Part shown: positions 8,046 through 16,876 of the stretch, in pieces
Position numbering within the stretch: the stretch's first letter is position 1
Layout of the letters: the number at the start of each line of letters is the position of its first letter
DNA from: a bacterium 1xD8-48
GTDB taxonomy: Bacteria > Bacillota > Clostridia > Lachnospirales > Lachnospiraceae
Length of the DNA stretch: 64,000 nucleotides
Assembly: GCA_009917455.1 (NCBI GenBank)
Contig: QZDS01000005.1
Span: 62,001 to 126,000 of the forward strand
Direction: 5' to 3'
The notes under the pieces: model-generated
What the model was told of the DNA's origin: nothing
Seen by the model: only the letters and a program-made list of their open reading frames with translations
Database searches by the model: none
Program-made: the position numbers and the translations under genes

Positions 8046-9386
8046 GTGAAAGGAAATAAGTGGAAAAACAATTTAAAAAAGAAAGTGATAGCGGGATTGA
8101 TTGCGGCCTGCGGCGTGTGCTGCATCATAAGCCTTGTGCGAGGAGCAAAGGGCGGCGATGGACAGCAGCCGGGGCCTATGCAGTATGCGGCCGGGTTTTT
8201 GAACGACTGTATGGCAAGAGCATATTTTCAGATTCCGGCCTTTCTGGAAGATAAGGAGAATGGAGTCCGGGAAGAAAAAGCCCTGGAAAGAATTCTTGCC
8301 AGGCAGTTTCCTCTCTATAGCTACGTTACTGCCGGCGTGGAGCCGGAACGGGAAAAAGAGGACGCTGTGACGGCGGAGCTCGTGCGCAGACAGGAGGGCT
8401 CTGACGAAGACGTGAAGAATATTGATGAGGAGAATCTTGATTACGGCGACGATGCGCTTCATATTGAAAATGATATTTTAAAAGAAATGGAAAGAGAAAA
8501 CAATACAGGAAGCGGTACGGAAAGCGGTACGGAAAGCGGGGAGGCGCAGGAGGAAGCAGAAGAAGAAACGGCAGAGGAAGAAGGGCAGCCTGTGGAAAAA
8601 TCCGGTGTATTTGAGGCGGCGTCCTATCCCGCATATACCTATGACTGGTCGGAAAAATGGGATTATGAGGCGCTGGTGTCCAATTTTTACGCAGTAGATA
8701 ATTCCACCCGGCTTCGCGAGGAGTATATGGATTTAAACAAACTTCTCTATCAGGACCTGACTGTTAACGAGGAAGCGGAAGGGCCGCAGATACTGATTTA
8801 CCATACGCACGCCAGCGAAAGCTTTATAGACTCTGTTCCCGGAGACACCTCCACCACGATTACGGGGGCGGGAGAGAGGCTGGCGAATCTTTTGCGGGAT
8901 GAGTACGGCTTTCAGGTGATGCACCACACAGGTGTCTATGACATAGAGCGGGACGATGCCTACAATGCCTCGCTCCCGGAGCTTGAGAAAATTCTGGCCG
9001 AAAACCCTACCATAGAGGTGGTCATAGACCTTCACCGGGACGCGGTGGCCGGGGACAGGAAGCTGGTGATGGACTTACAGGGGCGTCCCACGGCGCGGTT
9101 CATGTTCTTTAACGGATTGAGCTACGGGCGCAAGAACGGGGAAATTACGTATCTGGAAAACCCTTACATACAGGAAAATCTTGCGTTTTCCTTTCAGGTT
9201 CAGGTGGCGGCCAACGAGTATTATCCCGGAATTGCGCGGAAGATTTATTTGAAAGCCTACCGTTATAATATGCATTTAAAGCCGAAGTGCATGCTGATAG
9301 AGTTGGGCGCCCAGAATAATACGGTGGAGGAGATTATGAACGCCTGCGAGCCCCTGGCTCACATCCTTGCCATTGTGTTAAAATAA
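8046..9386 (+). CDS. spoIIP: Stage II sporulation protein P (SpoIIP)
   Basis: This is a cell-wall amidase/endopeptidase of the engulfment (DMP) complex, which thins septal peptidoglycan so the mother cell can engulf the forespore. There is an N-terminal membrane anchor (about residues 10-30), an acidic low-complexity linker with SGTESGTESGE repeats, then the catalytic domain with LIYHTHASES near residue 249, VIDLHRDAV near 327 and the C-terminal LIELGAQNNTVEEI. The GTG at 8046 is preferred: GGGG lies 9 bases upstream, while an in-frame GTG at 8037 directly abuts that site. About 446 residues. It lies 56 bp after gpr and is probably in the same transcription unit. Confidence 0.94.
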   Translation: MKGNKWKNNLKKKVIAGLIAACGVCCIISLVRGAKGGDGQQPGPMQYAAGFLNDCMARAYFQIPAFLEDKENGVREEKALERILARQFPLYSYVTAGVEPEREKEDAVTAELVRRQEGSDEDVKNIDEENLDYGDDALHIENDILKEMERENNTGSGTESGTESGEAQEEAEEETAEEEGQPVEKSGVFEAASYPAYTYDWSEKWDYEALVSNFYAVDNSTRLREEYMDLNKLLYQDLTVNEEAEGPQILIYHTHASESFIDSVPGDTSTTITGAGERLANLLRDEYGFQVMHHTGVYDIERDDAYNASLPELEKILAENPTIEVVIDLHRDAVAGDRKLVMDLQGRPTARFMFFNGLSYGRKNGEITYLENPYIQENLAFSFQVQVAANEYYPGIARKIYLKAYRYNMHLKPKCMLIELGAQNNTVEEIMNACEPLAHILAIVLK

Positions 9387-9401
9387 ATTATGTGCTAAAA
9401 T
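9373..9401 (+). promoter_or_regulatory. Putative SigA promoter of lepA
   Basis: TTGTGT (9373-9378), a 17-base spacer and TAAAAT (9396-9401) preceded by TGC (extended -10). The -35 overlaps the end of spoIIP. It would give a leader of about 60 bases before lepA. Confidence 0.5.
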
Positions 9402-9470
9402 ACGAAAACAATATCTAAAATCTAATCAGCATCCGTCAGGAAGCGCGTTGAACTGGAACAGGAGAAAATT

Positions 9471-11285
9471 ATGACAGACAATAACCAAAGCAAAATCAGG
9501 AATTTCTGCATCGTGGCGCATATCGACCATGGAAAGTCTACGCTGGCAGACAGAATCATAGAGAAAACAGGGCTTTTAACCAGCCGGGAAATGCAGAACC
9601 AGGTTCTTGACAACATGGAGCTGGAGAGGGAGCGGGGTATTACCATCAAGGCGCAGACGGTCCGCACCATTTACAAGGCAAAGAACGGGGAGGAGTACAT
9701 TTTTAACCTGATTGACACACCGGGACATGTGGATTTTAACTATGAGGTCAGCCGGAGTCTGGCCGCCTGCGACGGAGCGATTCTGGTGGTGGACGCCGCG
9801 CAGGGAATCGAGGCTCAGACCCTTGCCAACGTTTACCTGGCGCTGGATCATAATCTTGAGGTGTTTCCGGTTATAAACAAGATAGATTTGCCCAGCGCGG
9901 AGCCGGAGCGTGTCAAAAATGAGATAGAGGACGTTATTGGCATCGAGGCTCAGGACGCTCCGCTGATTTCGGCAAAGAACGGCATCGGAATCGAGGAGGT
10001 GCTCGAAGCCGTTGTGGAAAAGATTCCGGCGCCGAAAGGAAGCCCGGACAACCCGTTAAAGGCGCTTATTTTTGATTCCGTTTATGATTCCTATAAGGGG
10101 GTAATCGTGTTCTGTCGTATCATGGAAGGCAGAGTTTCAAAGGGGACATGCATAAAAATGATGGCGACGAAGGCGGCCGCGGAGGTTGTGGAGGTGGGAT
10201 ATTTCGGCGCGGGGCAGTTTATTCCATGCGAGGAGCTTTCCGCCGGTATGGTCGGCTATATCACGGCTTCCATCAAAAATGTGAAGGATACGGCGGTGGG
10301 AGATACCATTACCGACGCCAAAAACCCCTGCGCAGAGCCGCTTCCCGGCTATAAAAAGGTAAATTCCATGGTTTACTGCGGCGTTTATCCGGCGGACGGC
10401 GCAAAGTATCCCGACCTTCGGGACGCGCTGGAAAAGCTGCAGCTAAACGACGCTTCTCTGCGCTATGAGCCGGAGACCTCCATTGCTCTTGGCTTTGGCT
10501 TCCGCTGCGGTTTCCTGGGGCTTTTGCACCTTGAAATCATTCAGGAGCGTTTGGAGAGAGAGTACAATCTGGATTTGGTGACAACCGCGCCGGGCGTTAT
10601 TTATAAGGTACATAAGACGGACGGCGAGGTGATTGAGCTGACCAATCCTTCCAATCTGCCCGACCCCTCCGTGATTGAATACATGGAGGAGCCTGTGGTT
10701 TCGGCGGAAATCATGGTGACAACGGAGTTTATCGGCCCCATTATGGAGCTTTGCCAGGAGCGGCGGGGAAGATATCTGGGCATGGAATATATGGAGGCTG
10801 CGAGAGCGCTCCTGAAATATGACCTGCCGCTCAATGAAATTATCTACGACTTTTTTGATGCGTTAAAGTCCCGTTCCAGAGGCTACGCTTCCTTTGACTA
10901 TGAACTGAAGGGCTACGAGCTTTCGGAGCTTGTGAAGCTGGATATTCTGATTAACAGGGAGGAAGTAGACGCCTTATCCTTCATCGTCCACAAGGACAGC
11001 GCTTACGAGCGGGGCAGGAAGATGTGCGAGAAATTGAAGGACGAAATTCCCAGGCATTTGTTTGAAATTCCCATTCAGGCGGCAATCGGCGGCAAGATAA
11101 TCGCAAGGGAAACCGTAAAGGCCATGCGCAAGGACGTTCTTGCCAAATGCTACGGCGGCGATATTACCCGAAAGAAAAAGCTTCTTGAAAAACAGAAGGA
11201 AGGAAAGAAAAGAATGCGGCAGATTGGAAACGTGGAGATTCCCCAGAAAGCGTTTATGTCCGTGCTAAAGCTGGACAACCAGTAG
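9471..11285 (+). CDS. lepA: Elongation factor 4 (LepA)
   Basis: This is a translational GTPase of 604 residues, normal for the family. The G1 motif is AHIDHGKST near residue 16, G3 is DTPGHVDF near 82, and G4 is NKID near 137. The EF-G-like domains and the LepA-specific C-terminal domain ([20 protein letters not shown]) follow. LepA acts on ribosomes, affecting back-translocation or 30S maturation. The start has AGGAG 7 bases upstream. It is followed after 9 bp by hemW, the arrangement typical of Firmicutes. Confidence 0.98.
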   Translation: MTDNNQSKIRNFCIVAHIDHGKSTLADRIIEKTGLLTSREMQNQVLDNMELERERGITIKAQTVRTIYKAKNGEEYIFNLIDTPGHVDFNYEVSRSLAACDGAILVVDAAQGIEAQTLANVYLALDHNLEVFPVINKIDLPSAEPERVKNEIEDVIGIEAQDAPLISAKNGIGIEEVLEAVVEKIPAPKGSPDNPLKALIFDSVYDSYKGVIVFCRIMEGRVSKGTCIKMMATKAAAEVVEVGYFGAGQFIPCEELSAGMVGYITASIKNVKDTAVGDTITDAKNPCAEPLPGYKKVNSMVYCGVYPADGAKYPDLRDALEKLQLNDASLRYEPETSIALGFGFRCGFLGLLHLEIIQERLEREYNLDLVTTAPGVIYKVHKTDGEVIELTNPSNLPDPSVIEYMEEPVVSAEIMVTTEFIGPIMELCQERRGRYLGMEYMEAARALLKYDLPLNEIIYDFFDALKSRSRGYASFDYELKGYELSELVKLDILINREEVDALSFIVHKDSAYERGRKMCEKLKDEIPRHLFEIPIQAAIGGKIIARETVKAMRKDVLAKCYGGDITRKKKLLEKQKEGKKRMRQIGNVEIPQKAFMSVLKLDNQ

Positions 11286-11294
11286 GGCGGGACA

Positions 11295-12557
11295 ATGAGA
11301 GAAGGTATGCGGATGAAAGACGTTAAAAGGGCATCTTTCGGTATACCCGGAGAGACTTTGTGCGGCCGGCGGCTTGGCCTGTATATCCACATTCCCTTTT
11401 GCGTGCAAAAATGCCTGTACTGCGATTTCCTTTCCGCCCCGGCAGGAGAAGGGGAGAGGGAGCGTTATGTGGAGGCCCTTTGCAGGGAAATTGTAAGGGA
11501 AGGAAAAAAGTACGCGGACTATACGGTAAGGACGATATATATCGGGGGAGGAACGCCTTCCCTTCTTGCCGGTGAACGCATTTTACATATACTGACGCTT
11601 GTTTATCAGTGCTTTCGGGTAGAAATGGACTGCGAAATTTCTCTTGAGGCCAATCCGGGGACGGTTACAGCCGATAAGCTTAAGGACTGGCGCAGAGCCG
11701 GCATCAACAGGATAAGCCTTGGCGTCCAGTCATTGCAGGATGAGGAGTTAAAGGCTCTTGGCCGGATTCATGACAGTCAGACCTTCCTTGATACCTACAA
11801 AATGGTTGTTGAATCAGGATTTAATAATATAAATATTGACCTGATGTCCGGTATTCCGGGGCAGAGTCCTGACAGCTACAGGGATACGCTGGAGAAGGTA
11901 GTGACCTTGAATAAAAGGCCGGCGCATATTTCTGCCTACGGACTGATTATAGAGGAAGGCACGCCTTTTTTTGAAAATACGCCGCATCTTCCCGACGAGG
12001 ACTGTGAAAGAGAAATGTATGCCCTGACAGGGGAGTTTCTGGCAAAATTCGGGTATTGCAGGTATGAGATATCCAATTATGCCTTTCCTGGATATGAGTG
12101 CAGACATAATATCGGGTACTGGCGGAGGGAAAATTACCTGGGGCTTGGAGCGGGAGCGGCTTCCCTTATTGAAAATGTCAGGTTCCGTAATTTGCGGGAT
12201 ACAGGTGGCTATGAGCAAATGCAGGAATTGCCGAGTGAAAGCGGGCAGGGGAAGGTATTGCCCGAAAGAGACGGGATGTTTCATGAAGAACGGCAGGTGT
12301 TATCTAAGGCGGAGCAGATGGAGGAATTCATGTTTCTGGGGCTCCGCATGACAAAGGGAGTAAGTCGGGAGGAATTTTCAGAGGCTTTCGGGACGGCCAT
12401 GGACGAGGTTTACCCGGGAATCGTGGAGAATTTCTGCAAAAAGGGGCTGCTCAGAGAGCAGAAGGACGATAAGACCGGCCGGACATGGATAAGCCTGACG
12501 GACTATGGCATGGACATAAGTAATTATGTGATGGCGGACTTCCTCCTTACAGTTTAA
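11295..12557 (+). CDS. hemW: Radical SAM haem chaperone HemW
   Basis: This is a 420-residue radical SAM protein related to coproporphyrinogen dehydrogenase HemN. The cluster motif is CVQKCLYC (CxxxCxxC) near residue 37, followed by YIGGGTPS, the SLGVQSLQ block and the C-terminal HemN domain. Known members (HemW) bind haem and deliver it; they are not coproporphyrinogen oxidases. Three in-frame ATGs (11295, 11307, 11313) are possible; GAGAAGG lies just before 11307 and 11313, so the protein may be a few residues shorter. It follows lepA by 9 bp, the standard pair. Confidence 0.92.
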   Translation: MREGMRMKDVKRASFGIPGETLCGRRLGLYIHIPFCVQKCLYCDFLSAPAGEGERERYVEALCREIVREGKKYADYTVRTIYIGGGTPSLLAGERILHILTLVYQCFRVEMDCEISLEANPGTVTADKLKDWRRAGINRISLGVQSLQDEELKALGRIHDSQTFLDTYKMVVESGFNNINIDLMSGIPGQSPDSYRDTLEKVVTLNKRPAHISAYGLIIEEGTPFFENTPHLPDEDCEREMYALTGEFLAKFGYCRYEISNYAFPGYECRHNIGYWRRENYLGLGAGAASLIENVRFRNLRDTGGYEQMQELPSESGQGKVLPERDGMFHEERQVLSKAEQMEEFMFLGLRMTKGVSREEFSEAFGTAMDEVYPGIVENFCKKGLLREQKDDKTGRTWISLTDYGMDISNYVMADFLLTV

Positions 12558-12573
12558 ATATTTTTGGGAAAGG

Positions 12574-12602
12574 CACAGCGGGGCTTTCGGGGTCATAGAA
12601 TA
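12574..12602 (+). promoter_or_regulatory. Putative SigK-type promoter upstream of sigK
   Basis: CACA (12574-12577), exactly 16 bases, then CATAGAATA (12594-12602). This matches the SigK consensus mACm-N16-CATAnnnTA at all defined positions. The expected start site is about 20 bases before the TTG of the sigma gene. The -10 also resembles the SigE -10, but no SigE -35 is seen at the right distance. Confidence 0.5.
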
Positions 12603-12627
12603 ATAAAAATGACTTTGGGGGCGCCCT

Positions 12628-13263
12628 TTGAAAACTTTCCAGCAACCATTATCAACGGCGGAGGAAGCCCATTACATACAGGTACTGCAGCAGGGAAATA
12701 ATGATGAGGCGGCGAAAGCCAGAGAGATATTAATAGAGAGAAATTTGCGCCTGGTGGCTCATATTGCAAAAAAATATCAGAATGTGGATGAGGACATGGA
12801 GGATTTAATATCTATCGGAACCATCGGGCTCATCAAGGCAATATCCTCTTTTGATGCCGGAAAAGGGAAGCTCAGCACCTATGCTTCCCGCTGTATTGAC
12901 AATGAGCTTCTAATGCTGCTCCGCTCAAAGAAGAAAAGCTCCAGGGAGGTATCCCTGTTTGAACCTATCGGGACGGATAAGGAGGGGAATGAAATCAATC
13001 TTCTGGACATCATAGAGCATGAACAGGAAGATGTGACGGAACAGATGGCGCTGTGCGATAATATAAAAAAGATGGCCGGCCTTCTCGATAAGGTACTGAC
13101 AGACAGGGAACGCGAAATTATTTTTCTGCGATATGGACTGGTAACGGGAAAGGAAGTGACCCAGCGTGAGATAGGAGATATGCTTCATATTTCAAGGAGC
13201 TATGTGTCAAGGATTGAGAAGAAGGCATTGCAGAAGCTGCGGGAGGAGTTTGGGCAGAGATAA
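12628..13263 (+). CDS. sigK: Sporulation sigma factor, SigK type, without pro-sequence
   Basis: This is a 211-residue sigma-70 family factor with NLRLVAHIAKKY (region 2.1), DLISIGTIGLIKAI (2.2), STYASRCIDNELLM (2.3-2.4), PIGTDKEGNEINLLDI, and a region 4 helix-turn-helix ending SRSYVSRIEKKALQKL. These match late mother-cell SigK better than SigE, SigF or SigG. Translation starts at TTG 12628 (MKTFQQPLS), with GGGGG 5 bases before it. The hydrophobic pro-sequence of B. subtilis pro-SigK is absent, because an in-frame stop lies at 12610-12612. The gene is not split by a skin-type element. Inferred role: late mother-cell transcription (cortex/coat). SigE is the main alternative. Confidence 0.82.
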   Translation: MKTFQQPLSTAEEAHYIQVLQQGNNDEAAKAREILIERNLRLVAHIAKKYQNVDEDMEDLISIGTIGLIKAISSFDAGKGKLSTYASRCIDNELLMLLRSKKKSSREVSLFEPIGTDKEGNEINLLDIIEHEQEDVTEQMALCDNIKKMAGLLDKVLTDREREIIFLRYGLVTGKEVTQREIGDMLHISRSYVSRIEKKALQKLREEFGQR

Positions 13264-13287
13264 GCCTGCAAAATTGATACAGTTTTG

Positions 13288-13316
13288 TTGTAGGTTATGG
13301 GAGAAGCATGTATAAT
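13288..13316 (+). promoter_or_regulatory. Putative SigA promoter of the AAA-ATPase gene
   Basis: TTGTAG (13288-13293), a 17-base spacer and a perfect TATAAT (13311-13316), 50 bases before the start of the next gene. The -35 is only a partial match. Confidence 0.5.
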
Positions 13317-13366
13317 AAAATTACTGTGGAAGAAATGCAGGTATTGAGTGCGGAGGATATATTGCC

Positions 13367-15076
13367 ATGGCGAGAACCGTAGGAATAGGGATTCAGAGCT
13401 TTGAAAAACTGATAACAGAGAACAGCTTTTATATTGATAAAACGGATTTTTTCAGACAGTGGTGGGAAAACAGAGACGATGTGACATTGATTGCCCGTCC
13501 CCGCAGATTTGGAAAGACACTGAACATGAACATGTTAGAGCGGTTTCTTTCCATAGAGTATGCAGGGCAGGGGGAGGTTTTTGAGGGACTGTCCATATGG
13601 GAGTACAAATCCCCTGACGGGGATTATAAGTACCGGAAGCTTCAGGGAATCTGGCCGGTAATATTTTTGAGCTTTGCGGATGTAAAGGCGAATACCTTTG
13701 CTGTGGCAAGGGAAAAGATTTGCATGCTTATCAAAGAAGTGTACCGTAAGTATGATTTTCTGCTGGCGGAAGGAAACCTGAAAGAAGGTGAAACAGAGCT
13801 TTTCCCTGGGACTCTGGCAGAAATGACGGATTCCGAAGCCGCGTATTCCTTAAAAAATCTGTCCGAGTTTTTGTACCGCTATTATGGAAAAAAGGTGATT
13901 ATCCTGCTGGACGAATATGATACACCCCTTCAGGAGGCATGGGTATACGGTTATTGGAAAGAGATGGTGGAATTCATAAGAGGCCTGTTCAATTCCACGT
14001 TCAAGACAAATCGGTATCTGGAACGGGCGGTTATGACAGGAATCACAAGAGTCAGCAAGGAATCCATTTTTTCTGATTTGAATCATTTGACGGTGGTGAC
14101 AACGACATCCGAGATGTATGAGGATTGCTTTGGATTTACGGAGGAAGAGGTATTTGCTGCATTGGACGAGTATGGGATGCAGGATAAACGTCTGGATGTA
14201 AAAAGATGGTATGACGGATTTACCTTTGGAAAATGCAGGGATATCTATAATCCATGGTCTATTATAAATTATCTGAAAACAGGAAGGCTTTCCGCCTACT
14301 GGGCGAACACCAGCAGCAACGGACTGGTGGAAAAGCTGATTCGGGAAGGGAGCGCAGACATAAAAATATCCATGGAGAACCTGCTTAAGGGAGAGCATCT
14401 ATACAGGGAAGTCGATGAACAGATTATTTTCGACCAGTTAGATGCAGACGAGGGCGCCATCTGGAGCCTGTTTCTGGCAAGCGGCTATCTGAAAGCGGAG
14501 AGCTATGAATTAGATGAGGACACGGGAACAGATTTGTATGAACTGGCGCTGACGAACAAGGAAGTAAAGATTATGTTCCGGAAGATGATTCGGAAATGGT
14601 TTTCCGGTACGGGGACAGTCTACAACGGTTTTCTCATGGCATTATTACAGGATGACGTAAAATCCATGAACGCCTACATGAATCGTGTGGCGCTGGCAAC
14701 ATTCAGTTATTTTGACAGCGGAAAGAACCCGTCCATGGAGACGCAGCCGGAGAGGTTTTACCACGGCTTTGTACTGGGACTGGCTGTGGAGCTGTCAGAG
14801 AGATATATCATTACCTCCAACCGGGAGAGCGGCTTTGGAAGGTATGATGTGCTGATGGAGCCGAAGAACGGGACGGACAATGCGGTCATAATGGAATTCA
14901 AGGTGAAGGATTCGGAGGAGGGGACCCTTAAAGAGACTGCGGAGGCGGCACTTGAGCAGATAGAGGAGAGGAAGTATGGGACGGTGCTGGAAAGCAGGGG
15001 GATTGCGCCGGAACGCATTCGGAAATATGGCTTTGCCTTTGAGGGGAAAGAGGTTTTGATAAAAAGTAAGGAATAA
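13367..15076 (+). CDS. AAA-ATPase-like protein with C-terminal PD-(D/E)XK nuclease-like domain
   Basis: This 569-residue protein belongs to the AAA-ATPase-like plus DUF1703-type family, common in multiple copies in gut Clostridia and Bacteroidetes. The N-terminal ATPase has a shortened P-loop (RPRRFGKT, residues 44-51) lacking the first glycine of a standard Walker A, and a Walker B-like IILLDEYDTP near 180. The C-terminus (about 490-520) has the RYDVLME...IMEFKVKD pattern of a PD-(D/E)XK nuclease fold. Function is not established; roles in DNA processing or defence are speculation. ATG is preceded by GGAGG 10 bases away. It sits alone between sigK and comM with its own promoter, which suggests an accessory insertion. 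Confidence 0.8.
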   Translation: MARTVGIGIQSFEKLITENSFYIDKTDFFRQWWENRDDVTLIARPRRFGKTLNMNMLERFLSIEYAGQGEVFEGLSIWEYKSPDGDYKYRKLQGIWPVIFLSFADVKANTFAVAREKICMLIKEVYRKYDFLLAEGNLKEGETELFPGTLAEMTDSEAAYSLKNLSEFLYRYYGKKVIILLDEYDTPLQEAWVYGYWKEMVEFIRGLFNSTFKTNRYLERAVMTGITRVSKESIFSDLNHLTVVTTTSEMYEDCFGFTEEEVFAALDEYGMQDKRLDVKRWYDGFTFGKCRDIYNPWSIINYLKTGRLSAYWANTSSNGLVEKLIREGSADIKISMENLLKGEHLYREVDEQIIFDQLDADEGAIWSLFLASGYLKAESYELDEDTGTDLYELALTNKEVKIMFRKMIRKWFSGTGTVYNGFLMALLQDDVKSMNAYMNRVALATFSYFDSGKNPSMETQPERFYHGFVLGLAVELSERYIITSNRESGFGRYDVLMEPKNGTDNAVIMEFKVKDSEEGTLKETAEAALEQIEERKYGTVLESRGIAPERIRKYGFAFEGKEVLIKSKE

Positions 15077-15197
15077 TTTAATAAAAATTTTATTGATTTT
15101 TCAGGAAACTTCCGCTACAGTAGATATATCTTAACAGTTGCGTTTTTGCAGATTTTTCTGCCGGAGACGTGTCTTTAACATATATCTGCTGTTCTTT

Positions 15198-15206
15198 TGT
15201 TACAAT
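15198..15206 (+). promoter_or_regulatory. Possible extended -10 promoter of comM
   Basis: TGTTACAAT at 15198-15206 is an extended -10 with no good -35. It would give a leader of about 85 bases before the TTG start of comM. That leader contains CTGAC/GTCAG ends (near 15210 and 15260) that could close a stem-loop. Confidence 0.35.
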
Positions 15207-15298
15207 GAGCTGACTTGCGAAGCGTAACAGCGTGTTCTGAGCCTCGTAAGGGGCATGTCAGAGTTTCCCGATATTGGAATTTGAAGGAGGTTTTTTGT

Positions 15299-16876
15299 TT
15301 GTTCAGTACAGTTTTGTCAGGAACCATTTATGGCATGGAAAGCCATCTGGTTCAGGTGGAGGTGGATTTGTCTTCCGGTCTGCCCTGTTTCGTCATGGTT
15401 GGCAGCCTTGGCGGGGAGGTGAGAGAGTCCGGAGAGAGGGTCAGGATTGCCCTGAAAAACAGCGGCATTACGCTGCCTCCTGTGCATGTTTCCGTGAATT
15501 TGTCTCCGGCGGACCTGAAAAAAGAGGGGACAGGCTTTGATTTGCCCATTGCCCTTGGCGTACTTGCCGCTCAGGGGAGGATTCCGGCCGGATGCACGGA
15601 CGATACGCTGATTATGGGCGAGCTGGGGCTTGCAGGGGAAATAAAAAGGGTGCGGGGCGTTCTGCCTCTGGCGATAAAGGCTGTGGATGCCGGGATAAAG
15701 AAGTGTATTGTGCCGAAAGAAAACGTCAGGGAAGCCGCGGCGGCGGTGGGAATGAGGGCTGTTGGGGTGAGCGGGCTTAATGAGGTGATTTCTTATCTGA
15801 AGCTTCCAAAAGAAAAGCAGGATAAAATGCTGCCGCCGCTGGAAGCCTGCTTTGATAAAAATCCTTCCGGCAGGAACGATGAAAAGGGAGCGGAAGGAGG
15901 GCCGGATTTTGCGGAAATAGCCGGGCAGGAGAGCGTGAAAAACGCGGCGCTCATTGCGGCGGCAGGCTTTCACCATATGCTGATTATGGGGCCGCCCGGG
16001 TCCGGGAAAACCATGATTGCAAGGCGGCTGCCTACCATATTGCCGCCCCTTTCCCCAAAGGAAAGTCTTGAAGTTACTTCCATATACAGTATTTCCGGGC
16101 GGCTCGGGAAAGACGCCGGGCTCATCACGGAGCGTCCCTTTTTAAGCCCACATCACACAATTTCTCCTCAGGCGCTTTGCGGCGGGGGGAAGGTGCCGAG
16201 ACCGGGACTTTTGAGTCTTGGCCATCGTGGCGTTCTTTTTCTGGACGAGCTGCCGGAGTTTAAACGGCAGACGCTGGATTTGCTCAGGCAGCCCATGGAG
16301 GACAAGGAAATCCGTATTGCCAGAAGCAGCGGCTTTTTTACCTATCCGGCAGACGTCATGGTGGTGGGAGCCATGAATCCCTGCCCCTGCGGCTATTACC
16401 CTGACAGAAACAAATGCCGGTGCACGCCTTTTGAGATACGCAGGTATTTAAGCAATATATCGGGGCCTGTGCTTGACAGGATAGATATCTGTGTGGAAGC
16501 CTCCCGGGTGGAGCTATCCCAGCTCAAAAAGAGAAAAGGCGGGGAGAGCAGCCAGAGTATGCGCCGCAGGGTGATGGACGCCCGCAGGCGTCAGGAGGAG
16601 AGATATGCGGGCACTCATATCCGTTTCAACGCCGATTTGGAGGCCGGGGATTTGGAAAAATACTGCGCTCCTGACGCTGACGGAGCGGTTCTGCTGGAAA
16701 AGATGTTCCGCGTCATGGACTTAAGCGCCAGAGCCTGTCACAGAATGCTGAAGGTGGCGAGAACCATTGCGGATTTAAGCGGGAGCCCTTCTGTGCTTAA
16801 GGAGCACATATCACAGGCAGCCTGTTACCGCGCAGGCTATTTGGCGGAAAGGCAGTGGAAATATGGAGAAAGATAA
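15299..16876 (+). CDS. comM: ComM/YifB family Mg-chelatase-like AAA+ ATPase
   Basis: This protein of about 525 residues has an N-terminal ribosomal S5-like/LonC-like domain starting MFSTVLSGTIYGME, a Mg-chelatase ATPase core with Walker A GPPGSGKT near residue 232 and Walker B FLDELPEF near 315, and the Mg-chelatase C domain at the end. ComM proteins are hexameric helicases that promote branch migration during natural transformation; they do not make chlorophyll. The TTG start at 15299 is chosen because AAGGAGG lies 8 bases upstream and the protein then begins exactly at the family N-terminus. It overlaps dprA by 14 bases, consistent with a DNA-uptake/recombination pair. Confidence 0.92.
   Translation: MFSTVLSGTIYGMESHLVQVEVDLSSGLPCFVMVGSLGGEVRESGERVRIALKNSGITLPPVHVSVNLSPADLKKEGTGFDLPIALGVLAAQGRIPAGCTDDTLIMGELGLAGEIKRVRGVLPLAIKAVDAGIKKCIVPKENVREAAAAVGMRAVGVSGLNEVISYLKLPKEKQDKMLPPLEACFDKNPSGRNDEKGAEGGPDFAEIAGQESVKNAALIAAAGFHHMLIMGPPGSGKTMIARRLPTILPPLSPKESLEVTSIYSISGRLGKDAGLITERPFLSPHHTISPQALCGGGKVPRPGLLSLGHRGVLFLDELPEFKRQTLDLLRQPMEDKEIRIARSSGFFTYPADVMVVGAMNPCPCGYYPDRNKCRCTPFEIRRYLSNISGPVLDRIDICVEASRVELSQLKKRKGGESSQSMRRRVMDARRRQEERYAGTHIRFNADLEAGDLEKYCAPDADGAVLLEKMFRVMDLSARACHRMLKVARTIADLSGSPSVLKEHISQAACYRAGYLAERQWKYGER

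Noticed and set aside
12628..13263. Search for a skin element or split sigK
   Set aside because: The frame is continuous from region 2 to region 4 with no insertion, recombinase or attachment site nearby.
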